Below the pieces are notes generated by a model. It saw only the letters and a program-made list of their open reading frames with translations, searched no databases and had not been told where the DNA came from. Shown piece by piece: positions 25,914-35,511 of a stretch of DNA of 64,000 bases (positions are counted from its first letter, which is position 1; each line of letters starts with the position of its first letter). Source of the stretch: Dyadobacter diqingensis (GTDB lineage: Bacteria; Bacteroidota; Bacteroidia; Cytophagales; Spirosomataceae). The stretch is taken from contig NZ_JAMXKF010000003.1 of assembly GCF_024220585.1 (NCBI RefSeq), positions 124,001 to 188,000 on the forward strand, read 5' to 3'. Position numbers and translations under genes: made by a program.

Positions 25914-27050
25914 ATGGAAATACAGGAATTGGATCAGAAAGAAGTTGTTTCAGGTGATCAACCCGATTTTTTGCCGATTAACGGGACTGACTACCTTGAA
26001 TTTTATGTGGGTAATGCACTCCAGTCGGCGCACTATTTTCAGACTGCCTTCGGTTTTCAGCCTTTGGCTTATGCAGGGTTGGAAACGGGGCTTCACGACC
26101 GGGAATCCTATGTGTTGGTGCAGGACAAAATCCGTATTGTGCTGACCTCTCCGTTGCGCGGTAAAACGCCCGTAAGTACGCATATAGACCGTCACGGTGA
26201 TGGCGTTAAAGTCATAGCCTTATGGGTTGATGACGCCAAAAAAGCATATGAGGAAACAATAAGTCGTGGGGCGCTTTCTTACCTGGCTCCCGTTACTGAA
26301 AAAGATCCGAAGGGTACGGTAATTCGTTCGGGAATCCATATTTATGGTGAAACCGTCCATGTTTTTGTGGAGCGGAAGGCATATGACGGTGTTTTTCTGC
26401 CGGGATTTGTGGCCTGGAATCCTGCTTATATTCCCAAACCGGTAGGATTGCGTTACGTAGACCATATGGTCGGGAATGTGGGATGGCATGAAATGGACAG
26501 CTGGGTTAATTTCTACGCCGATGTGATGGGTTTTCAGCAACTGGTATCTTTTGACGACAAGGAAATATCCACCGAATATACCGCGCTGATGAGCAAGGTA
26601 ATGAGCAATGGAAACGGACGGATCAAGTTCCCGATCAACGAGCCGGCCGAAGGAAAGAAGAAATCCCAGGTAGAAGAATATCTGGATTTTTACGGCGGTC
26701 CCGGTGTGCAGCATATCGCCGTTGCGACGGATAACATTGTTGAAACCGTTACCGAACTTCGGAACCGGGGTGTTGAGTTCTTGCAGATTCCACAAACCTA
26801 TTATGCAAACCTTGCCGAACGGGTGGGTTATATCGATGAAAAAATTGACAAACTCCGTGAGCTGGGTATACTGATCGATCGGGATGACGAGGGTTATCTG
26901 CTTCAGATTTTTACAAAACCTATTATGCCCCGGCCGACACTTTTTTTTGAAATCATTCAGAGGAAGGGCGCGAAGTCTTTTGGAAAAGGGAATTTCAAAG
27001 CGTTGTTCGAGGCCATTGAACGCGAACAAATGCTCAGGGGAACGTTGTGA
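25914..27050 (+). CDS. hppD: 4-hydroxyphenylpyruvate dioxygenase
   Basis: Converts 4-hydroxyphenylpyruvate to homogentisate, the substrate of the preceding gene's product. It has two vicinal-oxygen-chelate halves in 378 aa. Iron ligands are His184 (YVDHMVGNV), His267 (GVQHIAVAT) and Glu346 (LFFEIIQR). The gene follows hmgA by 55 bases and leads into phhA, so all three reactions from phenylalanine side to ring cleavage, except transamination, are contiguous. Confidence 0.95.
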   Translation: MEIQELDQKEVVSGDQPDFLPINGTDYLEFYVGNALQSAHYFQTAFGFQPLAYAGLETGLHDRESYVLVQDKIRIVLTSPLRGKTPVSTHIDRHGDGVKVIALWVDDAKKAYEETISRGALSYLAPVTEKDPKGTVIRSGIHIYGETVHVFVERKAYDGVFLPGFVAWNPAYIPKPVGLRYVDHMVGNVGWHEMDSWVNFYADVMGFQQLVSFDDKEISTEYTALMSKVMSNGNGRIKFPINEPAEGKKKSQVEEYLDFYGGPGVQHIAVATDNIVETVTELRNRGVEFLQIPQTYYANLAERVGYIDEKIDKLRELGILIDRDDEGYLLQIFTKPIMPRPTLFFEIIQRKGAKSFGKGNFKALFEAIEREQMLRGTL

Positions 27051-27086
27051 GCCCCGCGAAAACAGAGAAACTTATTTTTGAAAACC

Positions 27087-27812
27087 ATGGACCAGGATTA
27101 TCAAAAATATTCGGAGGCTGACCACAGGATGTGGAAATTGTTATTTGAACGGCAAATGGATGTTTTGCCCTCGATAGCCAGCCGGACTTATCTTGAAGGC
27201 GTTGATAAGGTAGGGTTTGTTACGGATCATATCCCTGATTTCAGGAAAGAGACCAATCCACGTTTACAGGCGCTGACCAACTGGAAGGTGTATGTGGTCC
27301 CGGGTTTGATTCCACACAAAGAGTTTTATACCCATTTAAGTAACAGGGAATTTCCGGCGTCAACCTGGCTTCGGAAACCCGAACAGCTGGAATATCTGGA
27401 AGAGCCGGATATGTTTCATGATACCTTCGGGCATGTGCCTTTATTGAGCAATCAACCCTTTTGCGACTTTATCGAACATCTGAGCCATGTCGCCCTGCGA
27501 TTTATCGAAAATGAAAATGCGCTGGCGCAGATTTCCAGGTTGTACTGGTATACCGTTGAATTTGGTTTAATCAGAGAGCGCGGGGAATTGAAAATATATG
27601 GAGGCGGGATCATCTCGTCAGCAGGAGAAAGCGCTTACTGTTTGAGCGAAAAAGTACCAAAACTGAACTTTGATACGGCCACTTTATTGGCTACTCCCTA
27701 CCACATTGACCGGTATCAGGATCATTACTTTGTGATCGACTCTTACGACCAGCTTTACGAATCTGTTTCTGAAATTGAGAAATTATTAGACAAATTTGTA
27801 GAAATGGTTTGA
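27087..27812 (+). CDS. phhA: Phenylalanine-4-hydroxylase (monomeric bacterial type)
   Basis: Pterin- and iron-dependent hydroxylase that makes tyrosine from phenylalanine. The 241-residue protein has only the catalytic domain, as usual in bacteria. Iron ligands His111 and His116 are in FHDTFGHVPLL and Glu158 in YWYTVEFGL. The frame opens at a TTG at 27078, but the ATG at 27087 is the likely start. It follows hppD by 36 bases. No pterin-recycling gene is visible in the window. Confidence 0.95.
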   Translation: MDQDYQKYSEADHRMWKLLFERQMDVLPSIASRTYLEGVDKVGFVTDHIPDFRKETNPRLQALTNWKVYVVPGLIPHKEFYTHLSNREFPASTWLRKPEQLEYLEEPDMFHDTFGHVPLLSNQPFCDFIEHLSHVALRFIENENALAQISRLYWYTVEFGLIRERGELKIYGGGIISSAGESAYCLSEKVPKLNFDTATLLATPYHIDRYQDHYFVIDSYDQLYESVSEIEKLLDKFVEMV

Positions 27813-27842
27813 TTCGTTAAAATTTATTCAATAAATATTATT

Positions 27843-27866
27843 CAATTATTAGTAGACGAATAGTTG
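27843..27866. promoter_or_regulatory. Candidate operator in front of the MarR gene
   Basis: CAATTAT (27843-27849) and ATAGTTG (27860-27866) are near-inverted half-sites with a 10-base spacer, the same heptamers found as ATAATTG and CAACTAT in the hmgA palindrome. Nearby, ATTCAAT is repeated directly. Consistent with autoregulation by the MarR protein, but unproven. Confidence 0.35.
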
Positions 27867-27921
27867 GGTTGCCTTATATTAGTATGCTGTATAAACGTAT
27901 TGGTACTCTTATTGAATTATT

Positions 27922-28356
27922 ATGACCCATCATTCCGATCAACGTGCCTATTTTTTTAAAATAGACACGACTATAAAAAAAATTCGCAACGCATTGCAGA
28001 AACAGTTAAATGAAGCTGGCTTTGATTTAACTGTCGATCAATGGGTGCTTATTGACCATATTTTTCGCAAACAAGGAATAAGCCAGAATGAACTGGCCGA
28101 GCTTACCTTTAAAGATCCACCGACTGTAACCCGGATTGTTGATCTGCTCGAAAAAAAAGGGCTTGTTGAACGTACCCCGGCTGTTGGGGATCGTCGTAAA
28201 TTCAATCTTTTTCTTACGGAAAAAGGTGAAAAAACATATAACGAAGCCTTCCCGATCGTTGCTGAAATCCGTTACAAAGGGTGGGGCGATCTGGATGAGG
28301 CAGACTATCAGCATTTTGTACGGATCATGGATTCGATCTACAATAACTTTACCTGA
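27922..28356 (+). CDS. MarR-family transcriptional regulator
   Basis: Small dimeric winged-helix regulator (144 aa). The DNA-binding region reads GISQNELAELTFKDPPTVTR followed by IVDLLEKKGLVERTP and the wing GDRRKFNLFLTEKG. Its place inside the tyrosine-degradation cluster, 5 bases before fahA, points to control of this pathway, probably responding to an aromatic intermediate such as homogentisate or 4-hydroxyphenylpyruvate; this is inferred from context. The 109-base gap upstream contains a half-site pair shared with the hmgA leader. Confidence 0.9.
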   Translation: MTHHSDQRAYFFKIDTTIKKIRNALQKQLNEAGFDLTVDQWVLIDHIFRKQGISQNELAELTFKDPPTVTRIVDLLEKKGLVERTPAVGDRRKFNLFLTEKGEKTYNEAFPIVAEIRYKGWGDLDEADYQHFVRIMDSIYNNFT

Positions 28357-28361
28357 GTTTT

Positions 28362-29618
28362 ATGCAACACCGTGCTTCCTGGCTGCCGGTTTCGGCCCAG
28401 TCCGACTTTTCGCTTTACAATTTACCATTTGGGATTTTTAGCACGAAGTCGGGAGCACCGCGGGTAGGTGTGGCTATTGGTGAATGGATTATGGATATGA
28501 CAGCCGCTTACGAGCTTGGGTTTTTCAAAACTCTTGAAATCGAAGCGGCTGTTTTCAAAAAGGAGACACTCAACGATCTTATATCGTTGGGGCGAACGGA
28601 GACTCAAACGATCCGTTCGATGATTCAGCAATGGCTGACGGATGAAAATTCTCCGTTCCGGCAAATGGCTTCCAGGGTTTTAGTCAGACAGGATGCTGCC
28701 CGGATGCATATGCCCTTAAAGATCGGGAATTATACTGATTTTTATTCCAGTGAAGAGCACGCAACGGCCGTCGGGAAACTTTACAGACCCGAGAATCCGC
28801 TCATGCCAAATTGGAAACACATGCCGATTGCTTATCATGGCAGGGCATCTTCTATTATTTTATCAGGAACAGCCATACATCGTCCGCTGGGACAGACAAA
28901 ACCGGGAACCTCGAATTATCCGGTTTTTGGTCCTACAAAAGCCCTGGATTTTGAATTGGAACTGGCTTATGTGGTCGGGAAAAATTCCGAACTGGGGAAA
29001 CCGGTGACTGCTTCGGAGGCTGAGGAATATATATTTGGCGTTGTACTTTTTAATGACTGGTCGGCACGGGATATCCAGCGTTGGGAATACCAGCCTCTGG
29101 GACCTTTTGCAAGTAAAAATTTTGCCTCCTCCATTTCTCCCTGGGTTATTACGATGGATGCGCTGGAAACGTTTCGGGTGGAAAGTCCTCTGCAAGTGCC
29201 GGAGGTGATGTGTTATTTGCGAACAACCGGTCTGAAAAACTTTGATATCCGCCTCAGCGCAGCGATTCAGCCGAAAGGACACGTAGAAACGGTGGTTACC
29301 GAGACCAATGCCAAACACCTATACTGGAATATCAATCAACAAACCGCACATCATACGATAACGGGCTGCAACCTGAATGTGGGCGACTTATTGGCAACCG
29401 GGACAATCAGTATGCCCGGTCCAAAAGGAGCCGGCTGTCTTCTGGAAGCGACACAGGGAGGTAAGCAGGTGCTGAACCTAAACGATGGTATTAACAGGAT
29501 ATTTCTGGAAGATGGTGACGAAGTGATTATTCGTGGATTTGCAGAACGCGATGGTATAAAAGTGGGTTTTGGAGAAGTACGAGGTGAAATTTTGTCAGCA
29601 CACCCTGATTTTATATAA
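28362..29618 (+). CDS. fahA: Fumarylacetoacetase
   Basis: Last enzyme of the homogentisate route, hydrolysing fumarylacetoacetate to fumarate and acetoacetate. It has 418 aa with the small N-terminal SH3-like domain (FSLYNLPFGIFS, also found in animal FAH) and the catalytic domain: YHGRASSIILSG, metal-binding DFELELAYVVGK, LFNDWSARDIQRWEYQPLGP and FASKNFASSISPWV. Five bases after the MarR stop; cotranscription is very likely. Confidence 0.95.
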   Translation: MQHRASWLPVSAQSDFSLYNLPFGIFSTKSGAPRVGVAIGEWIMDMTAAYELGFFKTLEIEAAVFKKETLNDLISLGRTETQTIRSMIQQWLTDENSPFRQMASRVLVRQDAARMHMPLKIGNYTDFYSSEEHATAVGKLYRPENPLMPNWKHMPIAYHGRASSIILSGTAIHRPLGQTKPGTSNYPVFGPTKALDFELELAYVVGKNSELGKPVTASEAEEYIFGVVLFNDWSARDIQRWEYQPLGPFASKNFASSISPWVITMDALETFRVESPLQVPEVMCYLRTTGLKNFDIRLSAAIQPKGHVETVVTETNAKHLYWNINQQTAHHTITGCNLNVGDLLATGTISMPGPKGAGCLLEATQGGKQVLNLNDGINRIFLEDGDEVIIRGFAERDGIKVGFGEVRGEILSAHPDFI

Positions 29619-29633
29619 ATCATTTACCCTGAT

Positions 29634-30509
29634 ATGAAAACAATCGATCCGGCGGAAATGGGTTCGCGCGTATTTTATAAGTACATGACGGCATCGGTTG
29701 CGCCCCGTCCCGTGGCATTTGCCAGTACGGTTGACAAGGCCGGGAATGTTAATTTAAGCCCGTTCAGTTTTTTCAATTACATGGGTATTGACCCGCCCAT
29801 TGTAGCATTTGCACCCAATCGGCGTGGCCGTGATAATTCCTACAAAGATACCGCCCTGAATATTTTTGAGATACCAGAAGTTGTTGTTAATCTGGTAACT
29901 TATGACATGGTACAGCAGATTTCACTGGCCAGTGCAGAGTTTGAGCGTGGCGTCAATGAATTTGAAAAAGCTGGTTTTACGCCATTGCCTTCTGAACGCA
30001 TCCGGCCGCCACGTGTCAAAGAATCTCCGGTTCAGCTTGAATGTAAGGTCATTGAGATCAGGGAACATGGATCGATGGTATTGATTCTGGCAGAAGTGGT
30101 CCTGGCACATTTTTCTGAGGAGCTTATGGACGAACATGGACAAATTGATCAGCGCCGGACCGACTGGATCGCCAGACTTGGCAATGACTGGTATGCGCGG
30201 GCCAATGAAAATGCTTTGTTCGAAGTAGCGCGCCCGCAGATGGGGATTGGCGTCGATGCGATGCCTGAGCGTATCCGGAATTCAAAAATTCTGTCGGGGA
30301 ACAATTTAGGACAACTGGGAAGCGTTCTCTGCCTGCCCGATACGGCCGAGATCGATGCATTCGCTAAAACCGGAGAAATGACTGAAATCCTGGAACAGGC
30401 AAAATATGGCTGTCAATACCTCCCGGATCTGCTGCACGAGCATGCACGGAAGCTGTTGACGGTCAACAAAGTGAAAGAGGCCTGGTTAACTTTATTGCAG
30501 GCCATTTAA
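29634..30509 (+). CDS. Flavin-reductase-like FMN-binding split-barrel protein
   Basis: Protein of 291 aa whose first 180 residues form a flavin reductase-type split barrel (YMTASVAPRPVAFASTVD, NLSPFSFFNYMGIDPPIV). The C-terminal 100 residues are extra. It is 15 bases after fahA and clearly belongs to the cluster. Such genes accompany fumarylacetoacetase in many Bacteroidota, but I know of no proven role. It could supply reduced flavin or serve another redox step. Confidence 0.8.
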   Translation: MKTIDPAEMGSRVFYKYMTASVAPRPVAFASTVDKAGNVNLSPFSFFNYMGIDPPIVAFAPNRRGRDNSYKDTALNIFEIPEVVVNLVTYDMVQQISLASAEFERGVNEFEKAGFTPLPSERIRPPRVKESPVQLECKVIEIREHGSMVLILAEVVLAHFSEELMDEHGQIDQRRTDWIARLGNDWYARANENALFEVARPQMGIGVDAMPERIRNSKILSGNNLGQLGSVLCLPDTAEIDAFAKTGEMTEILEQAKYGCQYLPDLLHEHARKLLTVNKVKEAWLTLLQAI

Positions 30510-30627
30510 ACCTTTTGCATCCTTTTTGCGTCTAAACTTTGAGTTTACATTCCGGAGAACATTTTACCGGGATAAAGGCTCAGGCAATTTTATCAACAAC
30601 TTTTTTAATTTATTAAATTTTTCAGCC

Positions 30628-31365
30628 ATGAAAAAAGTAATTCTTTTGAGCTCGCTTTTAATGGGAGCTGTTTTATTTCCAACTTTTTCACAAACAGCCA
30701 CTGTGTCCGTAACGCCTCCAACCAGAAAAATAGAAGTAGCGGGTTTTGCCGAAATTGAGGTCACTCCCGACGAGCTGTATTTCAATATTTCATTGAGAGA
30801 ATATTTCAATGACGAAAAAAACCAGAAGGATAAGGTGATCATCACCACGTTGGAAAAACAACTTTTGAAGGCCATTGCCGATGCGGGATTGCCGAAAGAA
30901 AGTCTGTCGATCGTTGGCGTTGGAGGGTATCAGAATTATACCGATAAAAAGAAAAAACCGGCTACGTTCCTGGAAAGTAAACAGTATGAACTGAAAGTAG
31001 ACCGCGCCGACAAACTGGACGGAATCTTGTCAAAAGTAGAGAGCCGTGGTGTGCAGTATGCGAACATCGCACGTGTAGATCACTCTAAAAAAGAGGAATT
31101 CAAGAAGCAGGTGAAGATCAATGCTTTGAAAGCAGCCAAGGATAAGGCCACTTATCTGTTGGAAGCCGTGGACCAGAAACTGGGACAGGTTTTGGAAATC
31201 AGAGAAGTTGAGGATAACATCAACTACCCGCAGCCGATGTTTGCAAAGGCCAATGTGCGTATGTATGCAGCCGCAGAATCAGCGGACGCGGTGCAGGACA
31301 GTGATGTGCAGTATCAAAAAATAAAGATCAATTACCGGATGCAGGCCGCTTTTGAGATTAAGTAA
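30628..31365 (+). CDS. SIMPL-domain (DUF541) exported protein
   Basis: Exported protein of 245 aa. The upstream part of the open frame (from 30526) is non-coding; the ATG at 30628 directly starts a signal peptide (KKVILLSSLLMGAVLFPTFS). The SIMPL/DUF541 domain covers about residues 35-240, including the opening RKIEVAGFAEIEVTPDELYF. Members such as E. coli YggE are periplasmic proteins linked to oxidative stress; function here is unproven. Confidence 0.85.
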   Translation: MKKVILLSSLLMGAVLFPTFSQTATVSVTPPTRKIEVAGFAEIEVTPDELYFNISLREYFNDEKNQKDKVIITTLEKQLLKAIADAGLPKESLSIVGVGGYQNYTDKKKKPATFLESKQYELKVDRADKLDGILSKVESRGVQYANIARVDHSKKEEFKKQVKINALKAAKDKATYLLEAVDQKLGQVLEIREVEDNINYPQPMFAKANVRMYAAAESADAVQDSDVQYQKIKINYRMQAAFEIK

Positions 31366-31443
31366 GCTGGAACGATATTTGAAGGTCAATAAGTTACTGA
31401 TTTATTGTATATTCACCTATCAATCAACGAACCACATAGCGAA

Positions 31444-31782
31444 ATGAGCATTAACGCAAAACATCTGGCCACTTTTATTCTTGGCGCAGCAGCCGGAGTA
31501 GCAGCCCATAAATATCTTCAGACCGAGGAAGGAGAAAAACTTCTTGAAGATTTGAAAACGAAAGCAAGCGATCTGAAAGCCGAGGCAGAAGGCGCCGTGG
31601 ATAAAGCACCGGAATATTTTCAGGAATTGAAAACGAAGGGTTCGGAAGCATTGAAATCCAATTTCCCGGACGCTGAAAAGTTTCTGAAAGACCTGATCGA
31701 TAAATTCACAAGTGGAGCCACTACGGCTGGTACCACCACAGAAAGTGGCGATGTTGCTTCTGTAACGCCTTCGGCGCAATAA
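31444..31782 (+). CDS. YtxH-like small protein
   Basis: Acidic, helical 112-residue protein with one N-terminal hydrophobic stretch (LATFILGAAAGVAAHKYL) followed by a charged amphipathic region rich in Lys, Glu and Ala (EKLLEDLKTKASDLKAEAEG). This arrangement resembles the YtxH family, associated with general stress. The ATG at 31444 puts the hydrophobic stretch at the N terminus and is preferred over 31405. A hairpin terminator follows. Confidence 0.75.
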   Translation: MSINAKHLATFILGAAAGVAAHKYLQTEEGEKLLEDLKTKASDLKAEAEGAVDKAPEYFQELKTKGSEALKSNFPDAEKFLKDLIDKFTSGATTAGTTTESGDVASVTPSAQ

Positions 31783-31796
31783 TTATAAGTAAAATG

Positions 31797-31828
31797 GACA
31801 GAAGGGAAAATTTCTCTTCTGTCTTTTT
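31797..31828. terminator. Terminator between YtxH-like and NudK genes
   Basis: GACAGAAG (31797-31804) pairs with CTTCTGTC (31816-31823), followed by six T; it separates convergent genes and overlaps the NudK stop. Confidence 0.8.
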
Positions 31829-32409
31829 TATTGAACGAGGCTATGAATCTGCGCATATTGCAGCAGCATGATCGTCTTTCCATCTTTAATCTCGCCCGAC
31901 GTTACCATCTGAATCGCCTGGCTGAAAGGAATTTCCATTACCTCAATATTTTCCTGTTCCGTTTCGCAGCCACCACCGTCACCTACTTTCATGTCAGCCG
32001 AATATTCTGCAACGAAGAAATAAAGTATTTCAGTCACGGAGCCCGGAGACATGTACGCTTCAAAAATTTTCTTTACCGATTTAATTTTATACCCTGTTTC
32101 TTCCTCCGTTTCCCGTTTGATGCAATCTTCTGCATTATCTTTATCGAGCAATCCCGCGCAGGCTTCTATGAGCATGCCGGTCGGATTTCCGTTGGTATAA
32201 GTCGGTAAACGAAATTGTCGGGTAAGAATAACCGTTTGTTTTTCTTTATTGTATAACAAAATGGTGGCACCGTTTCCGCGGTCGTACGCTTCTCTCGACT
32301 GCCGTTCCCAGCTTCCGTCGGCGAGTTGATAATCAAAAGTAAATTTTCTCAGCGTGTACCAGTTATCGGAGAGAATTTCTTCTGAGATCAGGTTGATGTT
32401 TTTATTCAT
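31828..32409 (-). CDS. nudK: NUDIX hydrolase of the GDP-mannose hydrolase (NudK) type
   Basis: Hydrolyses nucleotide sugars, in E. coli GDP-mannose to GMP and mannose 1-phosphate. The 193-residue protein follows the E. coli NudK pattern closely: [21 protein letters not shown] in the Nudix region, [20 protein letters not shown] and the C-terminal [20 protein letters not shown]. The frame extends to 32478, but a -7 box at 32457-32450 makes the ATG at 32409 the start. It diverges from the DeoR gene across 57 bases. Confidence 0.9.
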   Translation of the reverse strand: MNKNINLISEEILSDNWYTLRKFTFDYQLADGSWERQSREAYDRGNGATILLYNKEKQTVILTRQFRLPTYTNGNPTGMLIEACAGLLDKDNAEDCIKRETEEETGYKIKSVKKIFEAYMSPGSVTEILYFFVAEYSADMKVGDGGGCETEQENIEVMEIPFSQAIQMVTSGEIKDGKTIMLLQYAQIHSLVQ

Positions 32410-32449
32410 GGCTAATGATTGTTTTTGATTGTAATTGATTATTTTTGAA

Positions 32450-32457
32450 CAAATGTA
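32450..32457 (-). promoter_or_regulatory. -7 box of the NudK gene
   Basis: TACATTTG on the minus strand, matching TAnnTTTG, lies 40 bases upstream of the ATG at 32409 within the short divergent spacer. Confidence 0.5.
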
Positions 32458-32466
32458 CAATAACTT

Positions 32467-33216
32467 ATGAATTTTCAAAAGAGAAAAAATATAATCTTAA
32501 ATATTCTGGAAGAGCGGGGTGAGGTCACTGTCAAGGAATTAGCGGACGAGCTGGCGATTTCGGAAATTACCGTACGACGTGATCTGACTGTTCTGACAGC
32601 GGATGGGCTGGTTTACCGTACCCATGGCGGGATCATGAAAGTGGAACTCACAAAAACACCTTTTCATTTTGCCAATAAAGCAGCAATCAATGTCGAAGAA
32701 AAGGATAATATCTGCCGGCTGGCCGCAAAGGAAATTCAGGAGGGCGACATTATTTTTATGGATTGCGGCAGTACGGTTTTCAGGTTGTGCCAGTTTATAC
32801 GAAACAAAAAAATTCACGTTATTACCAATTCGCTGCCAGTTGTTTATGAGCTGATGAATTCTTCGGTGAAAATTAATCTGGTTGGTGGTGAAATAGATCC
32901 GGAGAGGCAGGCCGTACACGGTCGCATTGCCGAGGAACATATAGGCCGTTACAAAGCGGACAGGGCCTTTATTGGGGTGGACGGGATTTCGGTAAAAAAC
33001 GGGCTGAGTGCTTTCAGTGAGATTGAAGCCGGAATTACGCTGGCGATGTTTGCCAATTCCGCCATTTCGTACTTGCTTTGTGACGCATCCAAAGTGGGGA
33101 AGGATAAGTATTTCCAGTTCGCACCCTTGAATGCGCTCGATGTGATGATTACCAATAAAAAAACGGATGATACCGAGGAAATTGAAAAGGCCGGTATCCG
33201 TGTGCTCACTTTTTAG
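32467..33216 (+). CDS. DeoR-family transcriptional regulator
   Basis: Sugar-phosphate-sensing repressor of 249 aa. The N-terminal HTH ([38 protein letters not shown]) is followed by the DeoRC sensor domain with the conserved [10 protein letters not shown] and [11 protein letters not shown] stretches and the terminal [15 protein letters not shown]. It diverges from NudK and precedes a cupin gene by about 20 bases. The likely effector is a phosphorylated sugar; specific targets are not evident. Confidence 0.9.
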   Translation: MNFQKRKNIILNILEERGEVTVKELADELAISEITVRRDLTVLTADGLVYRTHGGIMKVELTKTPFHFANKAAINVEEKDNICRLAAKEIQEGDIIFMDCGSTVFRLCQFIRNKKIHVITNSLPVVYELMNSSVKINLVGGEIDPERQAVHGRIAEEHIGRYKADRAFIGVDGISVKNGLSAFSEIEAGITLAMFANSAISYLLCDASKVGKDKYFQFAPLNALDVMITNKKTDDTEEIEKAGIRVLTF

Positions 33217-33237
33217 TTAACATTGAATTCAGAAAAA

Positions 33238-33741
33238 ATGAAAAAGGCAAGTTACTGGGTCGAGAAATACAATCTGACGGCACATCCGGAAGGCGGGTTT
33301 TATGCAGAAACGTACAGGTCATTCGAAAATATTCCTCAGAAAGCTTTGCCGGAAGGTTTCAGCGGTGACCGTTCTTTTTCGACGGGCATTTATTTTCTGC
33401 TGGAAAAACATAATTTTTCCGCATTCCACCGGATCAAGTCTGATGAAATGTGGCATTTCTATCAGGGAGAGGCGCTGGAAATATTTGTAATTTACCCGGT
33501 TTCCGGAAAACTGGATGTCATCAGGCTGGGTGATGATCCTGATAAAGGTGAGACGTTTCAGGCTGTGGTGCCGGCTAACACCTGGTTTGCCTCACGTCCT
33601 GCGTCCGGCAGCAAATATGCGCTGGTAGGCTGTACGGTTGCTCCCGGTTTTGATTTTGCAGATTTTGAAATGGCCGAACGGGAAACATTAAGGGCCAGTT
33701 TTCCACAGCATGCAAAGCTGATCGAAGAACTGACCCGATAA
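33238..33741 (+). CDS. Cupin-superfamily DUF985 protein
   Basis: Small cupin-fold protein of 167 aa. The signature block LTAHPEGGFYAETYRS, the SFSTGIYFLLEKHNFSAFHR stretch and the beta-barrel ending VGCTVAPGFDFADFEMAE fit the DUF985 family, known only structurally. The ATG at 33238 is preferred over a TTG at 33223. Tight coupling to the DeoR gene suggests that the pair share regulation. Confidence 0.88.
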   Translation: MKKASYWVEKYNLTAHPEGGFYAETYRSFENIPQKALPEGFSGDRSFSTGIYFLLEKHNFSAFHRIKSDEMWHFYQGEALEIFVIYPVSGKLDVIRLGDDPDKGETFQAVVPANTWFASRPASGSKYALVGCTVAPGFDFADFEMAERETLRASFPQHAKLIEELTR

Positions 33742-33744
33742 GTT

Positions 33745-35511
33745 TTAATAACCCAGACTGGTATCATCGCCGCGAGGATCGGAACCACCTTCGAGTGTTC
33801 CGTCCGGCAAAACCAGGATGCAATCCATGCGACCAATGGAGTTACGCTGTATTTCAATATTGTAACTTCTGCTTTGAAGTTTTTTGATGGTGTTTTCAGT
33901 AAAAGCGCCGTCTTCAAAAACCGTTTTGTCCGGCAGCCACTGATGATGGAATTTGAAGGCGTTAACGGCTTGTTGCATGGTCATACCATGTTCGAGCACG
34001 TTGAGGATGGTTTGATAAACCGATGTGATAATCGTGGAGCCGCCTGGCGTGCCCACCACCATCAATAACTTGCCGTCTTTTTCTACGATGCTTGGTGTCA
34101 TGGAAGAAAGCATCCGCTTGCCTGGTGCTATGGCATTTGCCTTGTTTCCGATCAGTCCATACATATTTGGTGCGCCTGCTTTTACACTGAAATCGTCCAT
34201 TTCATTGTTCATGAAAAATCCTGCACCTTTCACCACAACCCGGCTGCCATAACCGCCATTCAAGGTCGTAGTGACCGAAACTGCATTGCCTTCCTTATCG
34301 ACTACCGAAAAATGAGTAGTCTCGGTACTTTCATAACCCGGAAAAACACCGCCGCTAACATTTTTACTCTCTGTTGCCTTATCGAAAGAGAAATCTTTCC
34401 AGCGTTGTTCAAGATAGTTTTTGCTTGTGAGTGTTGCCAGTGGAATTTTCACAAAATCCGGGTCTCCCAGAAATTTGGCGCGGTCAGCGTAAACCCGTCT
34501 TTCTGCTTCGATCATCACCTGCACCGTTGAGTCGCTGTGCCATCCCCATTTTTTCAATGGATAAGGTTCCGTAAGTTTCAAAAGCTGGATCAGCGCAATA
34601 CCGCCGCTGGATGGCGGAGCCATCGTGATAATGTTGTAGTTTTTATAGCTGTCTGTAATCGTTTCACGCCACTTTGCATGATATTCGACGAGGTCTTTTT
34701 TACTGATGATCCCTTCTTTTTTATATTTCATTTCCCTGGCAAGCAGTTTAGCGACTTTCCCGGAATAAAATCCTTTTCTGCCTTTTTTCTGAATACGGGT
34801 CAGTACGTTGCCCAAATCGTTCTGAATCAGGGTATCGCCGGCTGCCCAGTCTTTTCCATCGGCGCGCTGAAAATATTTGCTGCCCGGATTCAGTGCGACG
34901 ACATCTTTTTTTACCGCGTTCAGTCCACGTGCTTCGCGGTCTGTCTGGATCACCCCTTTTTTGGCGAGGTCAATTGCAGGCTGTAAAATATCTTTCCAGG
35001 GCATTTTGCCATATTTTGCGTGGGCTTCTACCATGCCATCCACAGAGCCGGGGACGCCTGATGCGAGCCGGCCTAAAATGCTGAGTTTCGGAATGACATT
35101 GCCGTCTTTGTCGAGAAACATATCCCGGTCGCCTTTTATGGGCGCTTTTTCGCGGAAGTCGATACTGAAACTTTTGCCCGATTTATCTCTGAAAACCAAA
35201 AATCCGCCGCCGCCAATATTACCCGCAGAAGGATGTACAACCGCCAATGCAAACTGAACCGCCACGGCAGCGTCAATCGCGTTTCCGCCTGCCTTTAAAA
35301 TTTCCACACCCACCCTCGATGCTTCCGGATGCGCGGAGGCTACAACACCATTTTTAGCAAACACACCCTGGCGGTCGTTGTAAAATGGTTTTTGATTGGG
35401 ATCATCGGTCAGGAACTGATAGAAGCCTTTTGACTCTTTAACAGGCTGCTGGGCTGCCACAAGGCCGGATAACAGCGAGAAGGAAAAGATTAACGTGTAA
35501 CGTAGGTTCAT
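33745..35511 (-). CDS. ggt: Gamma-glutamyltranspeptidase
   Basis: Periplasmic autoprocessing enzyme that hydrolyses or transfers the gamma-glutamyl group of glutathione. A signal peptide ends near residue 20 (YTLIFSFSLLSGLVAAQQ). The precursor of 588 aa is cleaved before the catalytic Thr in ETTHFSVVDKEGNAVS; downstream markers are FMNNEMDDFS, LSSMTPSIV and the GTPGGSTIIT oxyanion loop. It converges with the cupin gene 3 bases away. Confidence 0.95.
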   Translation of the reverse strand: MNLRYTLIFSFSLLSGLVAAQQPVKESKGFYQFLTDDPNQKPFYNDRQGVFAKNGVVASAHPEASRVGVEILKAGGNAIDAAVAVQFALAVVHPSAGNIGGGGFLVFRDKSGKSFSIDFREKAPIKGDRDMFLDKDGNVIPKLSILGRLASGVPGSVDGMVEAHAKYGKMPWKDILQPAIDLAKKGVIQTDREARGLNAVKKDVVALNPGSKYFQRADGKDWAAGDTLIQNDLGNVLTRIQKKGRKGFYSGKVAKLLAREMKYKKEGIISKKDLVEYHAKWRETITDSYKNYNIITMAPPSSGGIALIQLLKLTEPYPLKKWGWHSDSTVQVMIEAERRVYADRAKFLGDPDFVKIPLATLTSKNYLEQRWKDFSFDKATESKNVSGGVFPGYESTETTHFSVVDKEGNAVSVTTTLNGGYGSRVVVKGAGFFMNNEMDDFSVKAGAPNMYGLIGNKANAIAPGKRMLSSMTPSIVEKDGKLLMVVGTPGGSTIITSVYQTILNVLEHGMTMQQAVNAFKFHHQWLPDKTVFEDGAFTENTIKKLQSRSYNIEIQRNSIGRMDCILVLPDGTLEGGSDPRGDDTSLGY

